Below are positions 54,128-63,600 of a stretch of DNA of 64,000 bases, in pieces; the first letter of the stretch is position 1, and each line of letters starts with the position of its first letter. The stretch comes from Pseudophaeobacter sp. EL27 (GTDB lineage: Bacteria > Pseudomonadota > Alphaproteobacteria > Rhodobacterales > Rhodobacteraceae): positions 248,001-312,000 of the forward strand of contig NZ_OMPQ01000011.1 of NCBI RefSeq assembly GCF_900313025.1. The letters run 5' to 3'. Position numbers and translations under genes: made by a program. The notes under the pieces are model-generated. The model saw only the letters and a program-made list of their open reading frames with translations, was not told the origin of the DNA and searched no databases.

Positions 54128-55684
54128 ATGATCAATTTTCGTGCGGCGATCAGCGCCGCACTTCTCCTTTTTGTCCCTGTGACTCTTGCGCAGGCGCAGG
54201 ATGTCACCCTGTCCTCCCCGGATGGGGCGGTGGAGATCACCGGAAATCTGTTGGGATTTGATGGCGAATTCTATCGGGTTGAGACCAAGTTTGGAGAATT
54301 GACCCTTGATGGATCTGGGGTCAGTTGCGACGGGCCGGGCTGCCCCAGCCTGTCAGATTTTGTTGCCGAGGTGACCCTGTCGGGATCGGCAAATATGGCA
54401 GAGGTTTTGCTGCCGGCCCTGATCGAGGGCTTTGCCCTGCGCAATGGCTATAAAACCCAGCGTGTGGCCCTGGATGATGGCAACTTTGAATATCTTTTGC
54501 AGCAGGGCGATGGGCGCTCGGTGGCGCGGTTTTCCTTTCTGGTCAGCTCTACCGATGTGGGTTTTGCCGATCTGATTGCGCAGCAGGCCGATATTGTCAT
54601 GGCCCTGCGGGAAATCCGCCCCTCGGAACAATCGTTGGCCCGGGCTTCGGGGCTGGGGGATATGACAAGCGCGGCGCGCAGTCGGATTGTGGCGCTGGAT
54701 GCCATGGTGCCAGTGGTCTCGCCCGAAAACCCGGTCACCCGGATCTCGATCCCGGATCTGGCCGGGGTCTTTTCCGGAGCGATCACCAATTGGCAGGTGC
54801 TTGGTGGACCGGACGCGCCGATATCGGTGCATATGCCGTTGGAAAACTCAGGCTTGACCCAGGGCTTTGCCGATCGGGTTCTGGCCGCATCGGGAGTGCA
54901 GTTAACCCGGGATCTGCGCCATCATGAGCGCGGCACAACCCTGGTGCGCCGGGTGGCAACGGATCCCTTTGCAATTGGCATTACCAGTTTTTCGAACACC
55001 GGCACCACCCGGATGCTGACGCTGACAGGCGCCTGTGGGTTTTTGCTGCGGGCCAATCGGCGCGGGATCAAAACCGAGGATTACCCGCTGACGGCGCCAA
55101 TGTTTCTGTATCTGCCGCAGCGCCGTCTGGCCAAGGTGGCGCGGGACTTTCTGGCCTATGTGCGCGGTCCCGGCGCACAGATCGTGATCCGCCGAGCCGG
55201 CTTTGTCGATCAGGCACCAGAGCGCATTTCGATGAATGCCCAGGGGGATCGGCTGAGCAATGCGATTTTGGCGGCTGGCCCGGAGGTGCAACTGGCTGAG
55301 TTGCAGCGTCTGGTGAACAGCTTGACCGGGTTTCGACGTCTCACTACCTCTTTCCGGTTCGAGGCCGGGTCTTCGCGCCCGGATGCGCAATCGCGCAGCA
55401 ATGTCGCACAATTGGCGCGGGCGTTGGAGACCGGGCTCTATGACGGCAAGGTGCTCAATTTTGTTGGGTTTTCCGATGGTGACGGGGCGGCCTCAAGCAA
55501 TCGAAGCATTGCCCTGAAGCGGGCTGAGACGGTGCGTGATGCGGTCCTTTCCACGGCTGAAGAGGGCAGTGTGGCGCGGGTGAAGGTGCAGGTAGAAGCC
55601 TTTGGCGAGGCACTGCCAATGGCCTGTGATGACAGTGACTGGGGGCGCCAGGTCAACCGCCGTGTTGAGGTCTGGGTGCAATAG
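54128..55684 (+). CDS. Phosphate-binding-like domain fused to OmpA C-terminal domain
   Basis: This 518-residue protein has a signal peptide (FRAAISAALLLFVPVTLAQA). A small N-terminal segment follows, then a PstS-like periplasmic binding domain (about residues 70-345, with DLAGVFSGAITNWQVLGG). The C-terminal OmpA/peptidoglycan-binding domain (about 395-518) has FRFEAGSS, NFVGFSDGDGAASSNRSIAL and VNRRVEVW. It would attach to peptidoglycan and bind a small solute, perhaps an anion. No transport partner is adjacent. It follows an unknown envelope gene by 24 bases. Related fusions occur in Roseobacter genomes. Confidence 0.86.
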   Translation: MINFRAAISAALLLFVPVTLAQAQDVTLSSPDGAVEITGNLLGFDGEFYRVETKFGELTLDGSGVSCDGPGCPSLSDFVAEVTLSGSANMAEVLLPALIEGFALRNGYKTQRVALDDGNFEYLLQQGDGRSVARFSFLVSSTDVGFADLIAQQADIVMALREIRPSEQSLARASGLGDMTSAARSRIVALDAMVPVVSPENPVTRISIPDLAGVFSGAITNWQVLGGPDAPISVHMPLENSGLTQGFADRVLAASGVQLTRDLRHHERGTTLVRRVATDPFAIGITSFSNTGTTRMLTLTGACGFLLRANRRGIKTEDYPLTAPMFLYLPQRRLAKVARDFLAYVRGPGAQIVIRRAGFVDQAPERISMNAQGDRLSNAILAAGPEVQLAELQRLVNSLTGFRRLTTSFRFEAGSSRPDAQSRSNVAQLARALETGLYDGKVLNFVGFSDGDGAASSNRSIALKRAETVRDAVLSTAEEGSVARVKVQVEAFGEALPMACDDSDWGRQVNRRVEVWVQ

Positions 55685-55719
55685 CACCCGCCTCAGGGGG
55701 GCTCAGATGCGCCGCAAAG

Positions 55720-55757
55720 TGGGGGCTCCCGCAGCTTTTGGTCTCATCACAGATGAG
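55720..55757. repeat. GGGGGCTCCCGC plus hairpin at a convergent junction, copy 2
   Basis: TGGGGGCTCCCGC is followed by GTCT and the hairpin CTCATC-ACA-GATGAG. The module order resembles 18811-18850. It lies between the convergent OmpA-fusion and radC genes, where a GC-rich stem-like run (GCGCGGCGCCGC) also follows. Confidence 0.4.
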
Positions 55758-55822
55758 TCAAAGCGCTTTGGGCGCGGCGCCGCTGGCGCGGCGCGGTTGC
55801 GTTCTGATGCAGCTGTGGTGGA

Positions 55823-56602
55823 TCAGAGCAGACCTTCGGTTTTGAAGCTCAGCTCAGTGGCGCTGCCAATGATCAGATGATCATGCAGCAGGATGCCGAG
55901 GGGGGTCAGCGCCTGATTGATCCGGGCCGTCATGTCGATATCACTGTCCGAGGGAGAGGGATCGCCCGAGGGGTGATTATGCACCAGAATGAGCGCGCTG
56001 GCGTCCAGATCCAGCGCCCGTTTGGCCACCTCACGCGGGTAGACCGGCACATGATCCACAGTGCCGCGGGCCTGTTCCTCATCCGCGATCAGGCAGTTCT
56101 TGCGGTCCAGAAACAGTACCCGGAAGTGCTCCGTGCTGCGATGGGCCATGGCGGTGTGGCAATAGTCCAGCAAAGCGTCCCAGCTGGAGATCACCTGACG
56201 CTGCATCACCCGGGCGCGGGCCATCCGCTGGGCTGCGGCCTCCAGCACCTTGAGATCGGTGATCAGAGCTTCGCCGACACCTTTAACCTGGGCCAGCCGT
56301 TCGGGGCGCGCACTGACGACGCGGGCAAAATCACCAAACTGTTTGAGCAGCTGATGCGCCAGGGGTTTGACATCCTGCCGTGGCAATGAGCGAAACATCA
56401 CCAGTTCCAGCAATTCGTAGTCCGGCATCGCTGCCGCACCGCCCTCACGAAACCGCCGCCGCAGGCGTGAACGGTGGTCCTTGATGTAAGAGGGCAAACG
56501 GCCGCTGTTGAGCGTTGTGGGTACAGGTTCTTCCTGCGCCAGCGCCTCGTTTGGGAACAGCGGCAGGGTGGTGGTGTCTCCCCCGGCCTTGTTGCGTGCC
56601 AT
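55823..56602 (-). CDS. radC: RadC-family JAMM/MPN+ protein
   Basis: This 259-residue protein has a helix-hairpin-helix part (FGDFARVVSARPERL, VKGVGEALITDLKVLEAAAQ). A C-terminal JAMM domain follows, with the zinc motif HNHPSGDPSPSDSD. RadC was once linked to repair, but its role is not settled. The ATG at 56602 has GGAAGGAAG upstream. It lies downstream of dnaJ on the same strand, with terminator-like hairpins between, so it may be transcribed separately. Confidence 0.95.
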   Translation of the reverse strand: MARNKAGGDTTTLPLFPNEALAQEEPVPTTLNSGRLPSYIKDHRSRLRRRFREGGAAAMPDYELLELVMFRSLPRQDVKPLAHQLLKQFGDFARVVSARPERLAQVKGVGEALITDLKVLEAAAQRMARARVMQRQVISSWDALLDYCHTAMAHRSTEHFRVLFLDRKNCLIADEEQARGTVDHVPVYPREVAKRALDLDASALILVHNHPSGDPSPSDSDIDMTARINQALTPLGILLHDHLIIGSATELSFKTEGLL

Positions 56603-56664
56603 TTGCTTCCTTCCCCATTCTGCGGCCAAAGGAAGGCTAGGCGGGGGAGGTGGCAGCGCAAAAG

Positions 56665-56690
56665 AAAAGCGCCCCGTAAGGGACGCTTTT
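56665..56690. terminator. Terminator between dnaJ and radC
   Basis: AAAAGCG-C-CCC pairs with GGG-A-CGCTTTT across GTAA. On the minus strand it runs into TTTTCTTTT. It stops dnaJ transcripts before radC; the plus strand also ends in four T. Confidence 0.8.
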
Positions 56691-56781
56691 ATTGGTGGTG
56701 TTTTGGTTGGAGCGGCAGGCCGGAAGCTTGGTGTGCCAAACTCAGGATGCGCTGGGCAGAATCTGCCTGGGCGCCGCCCGT

Positions 56782-56820
56782 GAGCAAGCGAAACGCTCCC
56801 CCGGAGCGTTTCGCTTGCTC
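56782..56820. terminator. Perfect 18-base palindrome overlapping the dnaJ stop
   Basis: GAGCAAGCGAAACGCTCC and its exact complement form an 18-base stem around CCC. The 3' arm includes the first two bases of the dnaJ stop codon. No T run follows on either strand, so it may be an RNA stabiliser or a rho-linked stop rather than a classic terminator. Confidence 0.6.
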
Positions 56821-57976
56821 ACCCCTTCATACCGTCCCAGAAGCCTTTTACTGAGGAAAAGAAGCTGCGGGATTCTGGGTTGGTATTGTCTTCCGACAGG
56901 TCCTCAAATTCGCGCAGGATTTCTTTTTGACGGCTTGTCAGGTTGACCGGTGTTTCCACCGCCAGTTCGATGAACATATCGCCAACACCGCCACCACGCA
57001 GGGCAGGCATGCCCTTGCTGCGCAAACGCATCTGGCGACCGGACTGGCTGCCCTCGGGGATCTGTACGCGGCCACGGCCACCGTCGATGGTGGGCACCTC
57101 AATAGCGCCACCCAGCGCGGCCTTGGCCATGGAAACGGGTACCCGGCAATAAAGATTGTTGCCGTCGCGCTCGAACAGATCATGCGGTGCCACCTCGACA
57201 AAGATGTAGAGATCACCCGGAGGACCACCGCGCAGGCCTGCCTCGCCTTCGCCAGCCAGGCGAATACGGGTGCCGGTCTCGACGCCTGCCGGGATATTCA
57301 CCGACAGGGAGCGGTCCTTCTCGATCCGGCCATGTCCATGGCAGACCTTACAGGGGTTCTTGATGATCTGCCCCAGACCGGAACAGGTCGGGCAGCTGCG
57401 TTCCACGGTAAAGAAACCCTGTTGCGCGCGTACCTTTCCCATGCCGGAACAGGTCGGGCAGGTGGTGGGTTCTACGCCGCCCTCTGCACCCGTGCCCTCA
57501 CAGGCGGTACAGGAGACCGAGGTGGGCACCTTGATGGTCTTGTGCAGGCCCGCGAAGGCCTCTTCGAGGGAGACCCGCAGATTGTAACGCAGATCGGCCC
57601 CACGAGAGGCGCGCTGACGTCCGCCACCGGCCTGGCCACGGCCACCCATGAAGTCGCCAAACAGGTCGTCAAAGACATCGGAGAAGGCCGAGGAGAAGTC
57701 ACCGCCGCCGGGATGCCCGCCGCGCTGGCCACCGCCACCCCCCATGCCGTTTTCAAAGGCAGCATGACCAAAGCGGTCATAGGCGGCCTTTTTCTCAGCG
57801 TCTTTCAGAACTTCATAGGCCTCATTGGCCTCTTTGAACTGTGCCTCAGCATCCGGGTTGTCGCTGTTGCGATCGGGATGCAATTCTTTGGCCTTCTTGC
57901 GAAAGCCCTTTTTGATTTCATCGGCGCTGGCACCCTTGGCCACTCCGAGAGTCTCGTAATAGTCACGTTTCGACAT
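56819..57976 (-). CDS. dnaJ: Chaperone protein DnaJ
   Basis: This 385-residue co-chaperone activates DnaK. The J domain has [10 protein letters not shown] with the HPD tripeptide. A Gly-rich linker follows, and then the cysteine-rich domain with four CxxCxGxG repeats ([32 protein letters not shown]). The C-terminal substrate domain is complete. It follows dnaK by 77 bases, in which a 13-base hairpin lies. Its stop overlaps a perfect palindrome. GrpE lies at the far end of this window. Confidence 0.98.
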   Translation of the reverse strand: MSKRDYYETLGVAKGASADEIKKGFRKKAKELHPDRNSDNPDAEAQFKEANEAYEVLKDAEKKAAYDRFGHAAFENGMGGGGGQRGGHPGGGDFSSAFSDVFDDLFGDFMGGRGQAGGGRQRASRGADLRYNLRVSLEEAFAGLHKTIKVPTSVSCTACEGTGAEGGVEPTTCPTCSGMGKVRAQQGFFTVERSCPTCSGLGQIIKNPCKVCHGHGRIEKDRSLSVNIPAGVETGTRIRLAGEGEAGLRGGPPGDLYIFVEVAPHDLFERDGNNLYCRVPVSMAKAALGGAIEVPTIDGGRGRVQIPEGSQSGRQMRLRSKGMPALRGGGVGDMFIELAVETPVNLTSRQKEILREFEDLSEDNTNPESRSFFSSVKGFWDGMKG

Positions 57977-58003
57977 CGGTTTACCCCTGCTGCCTCAACG
58001 ACA

Positions 58004-58035
58004 ACGAGCCGGTCCGTGATCGGACCGGCTCGTTG
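58004..58035. terminator. Hairpin between dnaK and dnaJ
   Basis: AACGAGCCGGTCC and GGACCGGCTCGTT form a perfect 13-base stem around six bases, just after the dnaK stop. No T run follows on the minus strand. It probably trims or stabilises dnaK mRNA and lowers dnaJ output, which is inference. Confidence 0.6.
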
Positions 58036-58053
58036 CGGCCAAGAGTTCAGATC

Positions 58054-59973
58054 TTAGCGCTTGTCGCCGTCCAGATCTTCGAATTCGGCATCAACGATGT
58101 CGTCATCGCCTGGGGCCGCATCGGCATCTGCCGCAGTTGGCTCGTCGCCTGCCTCATCCTGAGCCGCCTTGTAGATGGCTTCGCCCAGGCGCATGGAGGC
58201 CTCGGTGACGTTCTGGATGCCTGCCTTGATCTTTTCGGCATTGGCGCTGTCGCCTTCCAGATCGTCGCGCAGCGCGGCCAGAGCCAGCTCAATAGCTTCA
58301 ACAGTGGAAGGATCCACCTTGTCGCCATGCTCTTCAACGTGCTTTTCGGTCGAGTGGATCAGGCTTTCGGCCTGGTTGCGGGCTTCGATCAGCTCGCGAC
58401 GCTCTTTATCCGCCTCGGCGTTGTCTTCTGCGTCCTTGACCATCTGGTCGATATCGGCGTCGGACAGACCACCAGACGCCTGGATGGTGATGACCTGCTC
58501 TTTGCCGGTGCCTTTGTCCTTGGCCGAAACTGAAACGATGCCGTTGGCGTCGATGTCAAAGGTCACTTCGATCTGGGGCAGGCCGCGTGGCGCTGGTGGG
58601 ATCTCTTCGAGGTTGAATTGGCCTAGCATCTTGTTGTCCGCAGCCATTTCGCGCTCACCCTGGAAAACCCGGATGGTCACGGCCGACTGGTTGTCTTCGG
58701 CGGTCGAGAAGACCTGAGACTTTTTGGTCGGGATGGTGGTGTTGCGGTCGATCAGACGGGTGAAGACACCGCCCAGAGTTTCGATGCCCAGCGACAGAGG
58801 TGTCACGTCGAGCAGAACAACGTCTTTGACGTCACCCTGCAGAACACCGGCCTGAATGGCGGCACCCATGGCAACCACTTCGTCAGGGTTCACACCCTTG
58901 TGGGGCTCTTTGCCAAAGAATTTGGTGACCTCTTCGATCACTTTTGGCATCCGGGTCATACCACCAACCAGAACGACTTCGTCGATGTCGGAAGCGGAGA
59001 GGCCGGCGTCTTTCAGAGCGGCAGCGCAGGGCTTCATCGAGGCTTTGATCAGGTCGTTGACCAGGCTTTCCAGCTTGGCACGGGTCATTTTGATAACCAT
59101 GTGCAGTGGCTGGCCCGAGGAGGGATCCATCGAGATGAAGGGCTGGTTGATTTCGGTCTGGCTGGAAGACGACAGTTCGATCTTGGCTTTTTCAGCGGCT
59201 TCTTTCAGACGCTGCAGGGCCATCTTGTCTTTGGTCAGATCAACGCCGTGTTCTTTTTTGAACTCGCCCGCCAGGTAGTTGACGATGCGCATGTCAAAGT
59301 CTTCACCGCCGAGGAAGGTATCGCCGTTGGTGGATTTCACCTCAAACAGACCGTCGTCGATTTCCAGGATGGTCACATCAAAAGTACCACCACCAAGGTC
59401 ATAAACCGCGATGGTCTGGGTTTCTTCCTTGTCGAGACCATAGGCCAGGGCAGCGGCTGTTGGCTCGTTGATGATGCGCAGCACTTCGAGGCCAGCGATT
59501 TTGCCGGCATCTTTGGTGGCCTGACGCTGGGCGTCGTTGAAATAGGCAGGAACCGTGATCACTGCCTGAGTGACATCTTCACCCAGGTAAGACTCTGCGG
59601 TTTCTTTCATCTTGCCGAGAATAAAGGCGGAGATCTGCGAAGGAGAGTAGGTCTCATCCTTGGCTTTGACCCATGCATCGCCATTGCCGCCGCTGACCAG
59701 TTCAAACGGCAGGTTCTTTTTGTCTTTTGCCAGGTCGGCATCGTCGAACCGACGACCGATCAGGCGTTTGACGCCAAAGACGGTGTTGTCTGGGTTGGTG
59801 ACGGCCTGACGCTTGGCGGCCTGGCCAACCAAACGCTCATCATCGGTGAAGGCAACGATCGAAGGTGTCGTCCGTGCGCCTTCGGCGTTTTCAACAACGC
59901 GCGGCTGCGAGCCATCCATGATGGCGATACAGGAGTTGGTTGTTCCGAGGTCAATCCCGATAACTTTGCTCAT
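58054..59973 (-). CDS. dnaK: Chaperone protein DnaK (Hsp70)
   Basis: This 639-residue ATPase has [13 protein letters not shown] at the start, then [24 protein letters not shown] and [14 protein letters not shown] of the Hsp70 nucleotide and linker regions. The substrate domain and lid follow, ending in a Glu/Asp-rich tail ([11 protein letters not shown]). Length is normal. An RpoH-type promoter lies 105-136 bases upstream. dnaJ follows on the same strand. It is divergent from alkB with about 210 bases between. Confidence 0.98.
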   Translation of the reverse strand: MSKVIGIDLGTTNSCIAIMDGSQPRVVENAEGARTTPSIVAFTDDERLVGQAAKRQAVTNPDNTVFGVKRLIGRRFDDADLAKDKKNLPFELVSGGNGDAWVKAKDETYSPSQISAFILGKMKETAESYLGEDVTQAVITVPAYFNDAQRQATKDAGKIAGLEVLRIINEPTAAALAYGLDKEETQTIAVYDLGGGTFDVTILEIDDGLFEVKSTNGDTFLGGEDFDMRIVNYLAGEFKKEHGVDLTKDKMALQRLKEAAEKAKIELSSSSQTEINQPFISMDPSSGQPLHMVIKMTRAKLESLVNDLIKASMKPCAAALKDAGLSASDIDEVVLVGGMTRMPKVIEEVTKFFGKEPHKGVNPDEVVAMGAAIQAGVLQGDVKDVVLLDVTPLSLGIETLGGVFTRLIDRNTTIPTKKSQVFSTAEDNQSAVTIRVFQGEREMAADNKMLGQFNLEEIPPAPRGLPQIEVTFDIDANGIVSVSAKDKGTGKEQVITIQASGGLSDADIDQMVKDAEDNAEADKERRELIEARNQAESLIHSTEKHVEEHGDKVDPSTVEAIELALAALRDDLEGDSANAEKIKAGIQNVTEASMRLGEAIYKAAQDEAGDEPTAADADAAPGDDDIVDAEFEDLDGDKR

Positions 59974-60077
59974 TTTGATCCCTTTACTTACTAAGGCGAT
60001 TACCCGCGGCCTGAACCCGTTGTGGCATCCAGGCCCCGATTTTGTTGCAGCGGGGTCTGCACCTCACTGCGTCACGG

Positions 60078-60109
60078 CGTATATAGGGAGCAGAAATTGA
60101 CCCTGCAAG
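60078..60109 (-). promoter_or_regulatory. dnaK: RpoH promoter of dnaK
   Basis: On the minus strand CTTG (60109-60106) is followed after 18 bases by CCTATATACG (60087-60078). Both parts match the alphaproteobacterial RpoH consensus CTTG-N17/18-CYTATNTNNG exactly. It lies 105-136 bases before the dnaK ATG. Confidence 0.85.
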
Positions 60110-60183
60110 CGCCAGAACGCACCGAGAATTGCGATTCAGTGCGCTTTTTTGCATGTGATGTAGTTAAGAATGGAATAATCGGC

Positions 60184-60786
60184 ATGAGCATGTTGCGTTT
60201 GCGTGGATTTGAAATCCACAAGGGCTATTTGGATCCGGAGGTTCAGCGCAGTCTGATCGAGACACTGCGCCCGGTTTTGCGCTCGGCGCCACTGTTTTCC
60301 CCCACTGTGCCGGGGGGCGGCAAAATGTCGGTCCGCATGACCTCTGCCGGGGCGTTTGGCTGGTATTCGGATGAAATGGGCTATCGCTATTCAGATCACC
60401 ATCCAAAGGGCTTTGACTGGCCGGCTATCCCCGAAGCCATCCTGGATCTTTGGCGCGATGTCACCGGCTTGCAGCGGCAACCGGATTGCTGCTTGCTGAA
60501 CTACTATGGGGAGGGTGCCAAAATGGGCCTGCACCAGGACAAGGACGAGGCGGATTTCTCTTTTCCCGTGGTGTCGATTAGTCTGGGCGATGATGGCATG
60601 TTCCGCATAGGCGGCAACCGTCGTGGTGGTAAGACGGATACCATCTGGCTCAATTCTGGCGATGTGGTGGTGATGGGGGGCGAGGCGCGGCTTGCCTATC
60701 ACGGGGTGGATAGGATCAGGTTCCAATCCTCGCGATTGTTGCCCAAGGGCGGGCGCATAAACCTGACGCTGCGGGTGGTGACCTGA
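60184..60786 (+). CDS. alkB: AlkB-type alpha-ketoglutarate-dependent DNA dioxygenase
   Basis: This 200-residue enzyme removes methyl groups from 1-methyladenine and 3-methylcytosine. It has the 2-oxoglutarate/iron set: HQDKDE (first His and Asp), YHGVDRI (second His), and the Arg in RINLTLR. WYSDEMGYRYSDH is the family's nucleotide-recognition region. The ATG at 60184 follows no strong ribosome site; another in-frame ATG lies six bases on. It is divergent from dnaK, and its 5' end lies within 75 bases of the RpoH site. Confidence 0.93.
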   Translation: MSMLRLRGFEIHKGYLDPEVQRSLIETLRPVLRSAPLFSPTVPGGGKMSVRMTSAGAFGWYSDEMGYRYSDHHPKGFDWPAIPEAILDLWRDVTGLQRQPDCCLLNYYGEGAKMGLHQDKDEADFSFPVVSISLGDDGMFRIGGNRRGGKTDTIWLNSGDVVVMGGEARLAYHGVDRIRFQSSRLLPKGGRINLTLRVVT

Positions 60787-60810
60787 GTTGTGATTTAGGT
60801 AAGCGCGCTC

Positions 60811-61632
60811 TTAGCGGCGCGCGTTCCAGCTGATCGAGACATGACGCCGGGTATAGAATTCGCCCATCAACCCGATCATCACCAGGGTCAACGCCACCCA
60901 GGCGGCGTATTCCCAGTTGCTGTAATGCGGGTTGTAGTTGATGAAAACAAAACCACGTGCCTGGTCGATGCAGTGAAACAGCGGGTTCCAGTCAAACATC
61001 GCCAACAGAAAGCTGGGCAGGGTATTGGCCAGGAACATCTTGCCCGAGGCAATCATATTGGCCCGCTGATAGATGGTGGTCATGATCCCCACCACGCCGG
61101 GCGCCCAGGGTTTGAGCACCAGAAACACCAATCCAACAGCGGCGCCAGTGACCCAGGACAGCAAGATCATGCCATAGGCCTGAATGGGCTGTTCGATCTC
61201 CAGTGGGGTAAAGGCCACATGGTAGACAAACAGGATCAGAAACAGGGACACCGTCTGGATATAAAGCGAACCAAGCGCTGCCGAGAGAATCGCCACCATG
61301 GTGTTCATTGGGGCATGCTGCATCATCGGGCTGGCGGGGCCCTCGGCACCTGCAACGGCGCCAACGGTTTTGGTATGGGTCAAAAACAGAAAAATGCCCG
61401 ACATCACATAGAGCAGGAAATCGCCCCGGATGGCGGAGCCGCGCATGCCAAGAATAGAGAACATAAAGTAGAAAACGGCAACAAACATCACCGCCTGCAT
61501 GATATTCATCGCCAGAGCGATAAGCGCATTATTGTGTTTTGAACGCACGCTGCGCACGACAGAGTGAAACACCACCTCAAACAGGGAGACGACGTTGGAG
61601 AACCATGTCTTTTTCGTGCGGATCTGAAACAT
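60811..61632 (-). CDS. ABC-2 type permease for polysaccharide export (KpsM-like)
   Basis: This 273-residue protein has about six hydrophobic spans and a charged N-terminal segment (FQIRTKKTWFSN). The pattern resembles KpsM/RfbA permeases that move capsule or O-antigen across the inner membrane. The short C-terminal loop (FYTRRHVSISWNARR) is basic. No ATPase (KpsT) is adjacent. It is divergent from the cysQ-kdsB pair, and the kdsB and galU genes nearby support a surface polysaccharide role. Confidence 0.82.
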   Translation of the reverse strand: MFQIRTKKTWFSNVVSLFEVVFHSVVRSVRSKHNNALIALAMNIMQAVMFVAVFYFMFSILGMRGSAIRGDFLLYVMSGIFLFLTHTKTVGAVAGAEGPASPMMQHAPMNTMVAILSAALGSLYIQTVSLFLILFVYHVAFTPLEIEQPIQAYGMILLSWVTGAAVGLVFLVLKPWAPGVVGIMTTIYQRANMIASGKMFLANTLPSFLLAMFDWNPLFHCIDQARGFVFINYNPHYSNWEYAAWVALTLVMIGLMGEFYTRRHVSISWNARR

Positions 61633-61767
61633 TTTGCCTGCGATCTATGCTGGGGGCCAAAAGAGCGGACCGATAATCCAATGGACTTCTTGATGATCCA
61701 TCTGCGAGGCAGCATAAGGGGGCGGAGGCAAATTTTCAATTAACCCTTTCTGGGTGGGAGCGTCCCT

Positions 61768-62565
61768 GTGACCTATGAAGAGCTTATTCCGGTAATCCGC
61801 CGTCTGGCGATCGAAGCCGGCGCCAAGATCATGGAAATCTACAATTCCGACGAATTTGAGGTGAAGGTGAAGTCTGACGACAGCCCGGTGACGGCTGCGG
61901 ATGAGGCTGCGGATGCTCTGATCTCGGCCGGTCTGCGCAGCGCCTTTCCTGATCTGATGCTGGTCACCGAAGAGCAATCTGACTCGCATAAGACACGCGG
62001 CGATACCTTCCTGATCGTCGACCCGCTGGATGGCACCAAGGAATTCATCCATCGCCGTGGCGATTTTACGGTGAATATCGCGCTGGTCGAAAAGGGCGCG
62101 CCAACCCGGGGGGTGGTCTATGCGCCGGCAAAGAACCGCATGTTCTTTACCCTGGCAGATGGCAGCGCTGTAGAAGAAACCGGCGCCTTTGACCCCGCAG
62201 TGATTGGTGAGACCAACCCGATCCGTGTTGCGCAAAGCGACAATGCCGCGCTGATGGTTGTGGCCTCCAAATCGCACCGCGACCAGGCGACCGAGGACTA
62301 CATCAACAAGTACAACGTCAAAGACAGCAAAAGCGCAGGCTCCTCGCTGAAGTTCTGTCTGGTGGCAACCGGCGAGGCCGATATCTATCCCCGCGTTGGC
62401 CGCACCATGGAGTGGGACACTGCCGCAGGGCATGCGGTTCTGTCTGGTGCCGGGGGCAAGGTGGTTCGCTTTGACGACCATTCGCCGCTGCTCTATGGCA
62501 AGGAAGACTATGCCAACCCTTTCTTTATTGCCACTGCACCTGATGTTGAGTTGAAGGAAGCCTGA
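61768..62565 (+). CDS. cysQ: 3'(2'),5'-bisphosphate nucleotidase CysQ
   Basis: This 265-residue inositol-monophosphatase family enzyme hydrolyses 3'-phosphoadenosine 5'-phosphate from sulfate metabolism. It has the metal-binding DPLDGTKEF motif after TEEQSDSH, and the C-terminal WDTAAGHAVLSGAGG. The start is a GTG with GGGAG seven bases upstream. The stop overlaps the kdsB ATG (TGATG), so the two are coupled. PAP removal would support the sulfotransferase-like protein of this window, but that link is only a guess. Confidence 0.92.
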   Translation: MTYEELIPVIRRLAIEAGAKIMEIYNSDEFEVKVKSDDSPVTAADEAADALISAGLRSAFPDLMLVTEEQSDSHKTRGDTFLIVDPLDGTKEFIHRRGDFTVNIALVEKGAPTRGVVYAPAKNRMFFTLADGSAVEETGAFDPAVIGETNPIRVAQSDNAALMVVASKSHRDQATEDYINKYNVKDSKSAGSSLKFCLVATGEADIYPRVGRTMEWDTAAGHAVLSGAGGKVVRFDDHSPLLYGKEDYANPFFIATAPDVELKEA

Positions 62566-63365
62566 TGTCCGTTCTGATCGTCATTCCTGCCCGCTATGCC
62601 TCCACCCGCTATCCTGGCAAACCCCTGGTAGAGCTCACCGGGGCCAATGGGGACAAGCTCACACTGATTGAACGATCCTGGCGCGCGGCCTGCGCGGTTC
62701 AGGGCGTTGATCGCGTGGTTGTGGCAACCGATGACGATCGTATCCAGGCCGCCGCCCGAGGCTTTGGAGCCGAGGTGGTGATGACCTCGCAGAGCTGCGC
62801 CAATGGCACCGAACGCTGTGCCGAGGCCCATGCGGCGCTGGGCGGTGGCTATGAGGTGGTGGTGAACCTACAGGGCGACGCGCCGCTGACGCCGCATTGG
62901 TTCGTTGAGGATCTGGTGGCAGGGCTGCGCGCCGCTCCTGAAATGGGGCTGGCGACCCCGGTGCTGCAATGTGATGGCGATACACTCAACAGCCTGCTGA
63001 AGGATCGTGCAGAGGGGCGCGTTGGCGGCACCACGGCAGTTTTTGGCCAGGATCACAGTGGGCTTTACTTCTCCAAAGAAGTCATTCCTTTTTGCGCGGA
63101 ACGCTTTGAGGGGGACGGGCTGACACCGGTCTTTCACCACGTTGGGGTCTATGCCTATCGGCCCGATGCGCTGGCCGACTATCCCAGCTGGCCCGTTGGC
63201 CCATTGGAGCAACTCGAGGGGTTGGAGCAGCTGCGCTTCCTGGAAAACAACCGCAAGATCCTCTGTGTTGAGGTGGAGGCGCGTGGCCGGGAGTTCTGGG
63301 AGCTGAACAATCCCGAAGATGTGGCGCGTATTGAGGCGATGATGGTTAAGATGGGAAAGAACTAG
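62565..63365 (+). CDS. kdsB: 3-deoxy-manno-octulosonate cytidylyltransferase
   Basis: This 266-residue enzyme activates Kdo to CMP-Kdo for lipopolysaccharide or capsule. It has PARYASTRYPGKPL at the start, VVVATDDDRIQAAA, NLQGDAPL as the CMP-binding part, and FHHVGVYAYRPDAL near the C-terminal third. The length is slightly above the 250 residues of the family. The ATG overlaps the cysQ stop. Some roseobacters carry a second cytidylyltransferase for a related sugar, so the exact substrate is inferred. Confidence 0.87.
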   Translation: MSVLIVIPARYASTRYPGKPLVELTGANGDKLTLIERSWRAACAVQGVDRVVVATDDDRIQAAARGFGAEVVMTSQSCANGTERCAEAHAALGGGYEVVVNLQGDAPLTPHWFVEDLVAGLRAAPEMGLATPVLQCDGDTLNSLLKDRAEGRVGGTTAVFGQDHSGLYFSKEVIPFCAERFEGDGLTPVFHHVGVYAYRPDALADYPSWPVGPLEQLEGLEQLRFLENNRKILCVEVEARGREFWELNNPEDVARIEAMMVKMGKN

Positions 63366-63600
63366 ACAAATTTCCCCTAGCCGTTCCTCCCACTTTTTTA
63401 TGATCTTGGTGACGGAGTTGCGCTAGGTCATGAAACCAGTGTGATGTTTAATTAGAGTATTCCGTGGAGGGGCATCCCCTTGATGCCTTCAGATAGGTCG
63501 CACCCAAGCAGGATAGATGGGTGGCTGACACATTGGCTGGTCAGCTGACTGCCTTTGCGCGAGATAAAATGGCCCTTGACGTAGATGAGTGAGAAATCCG

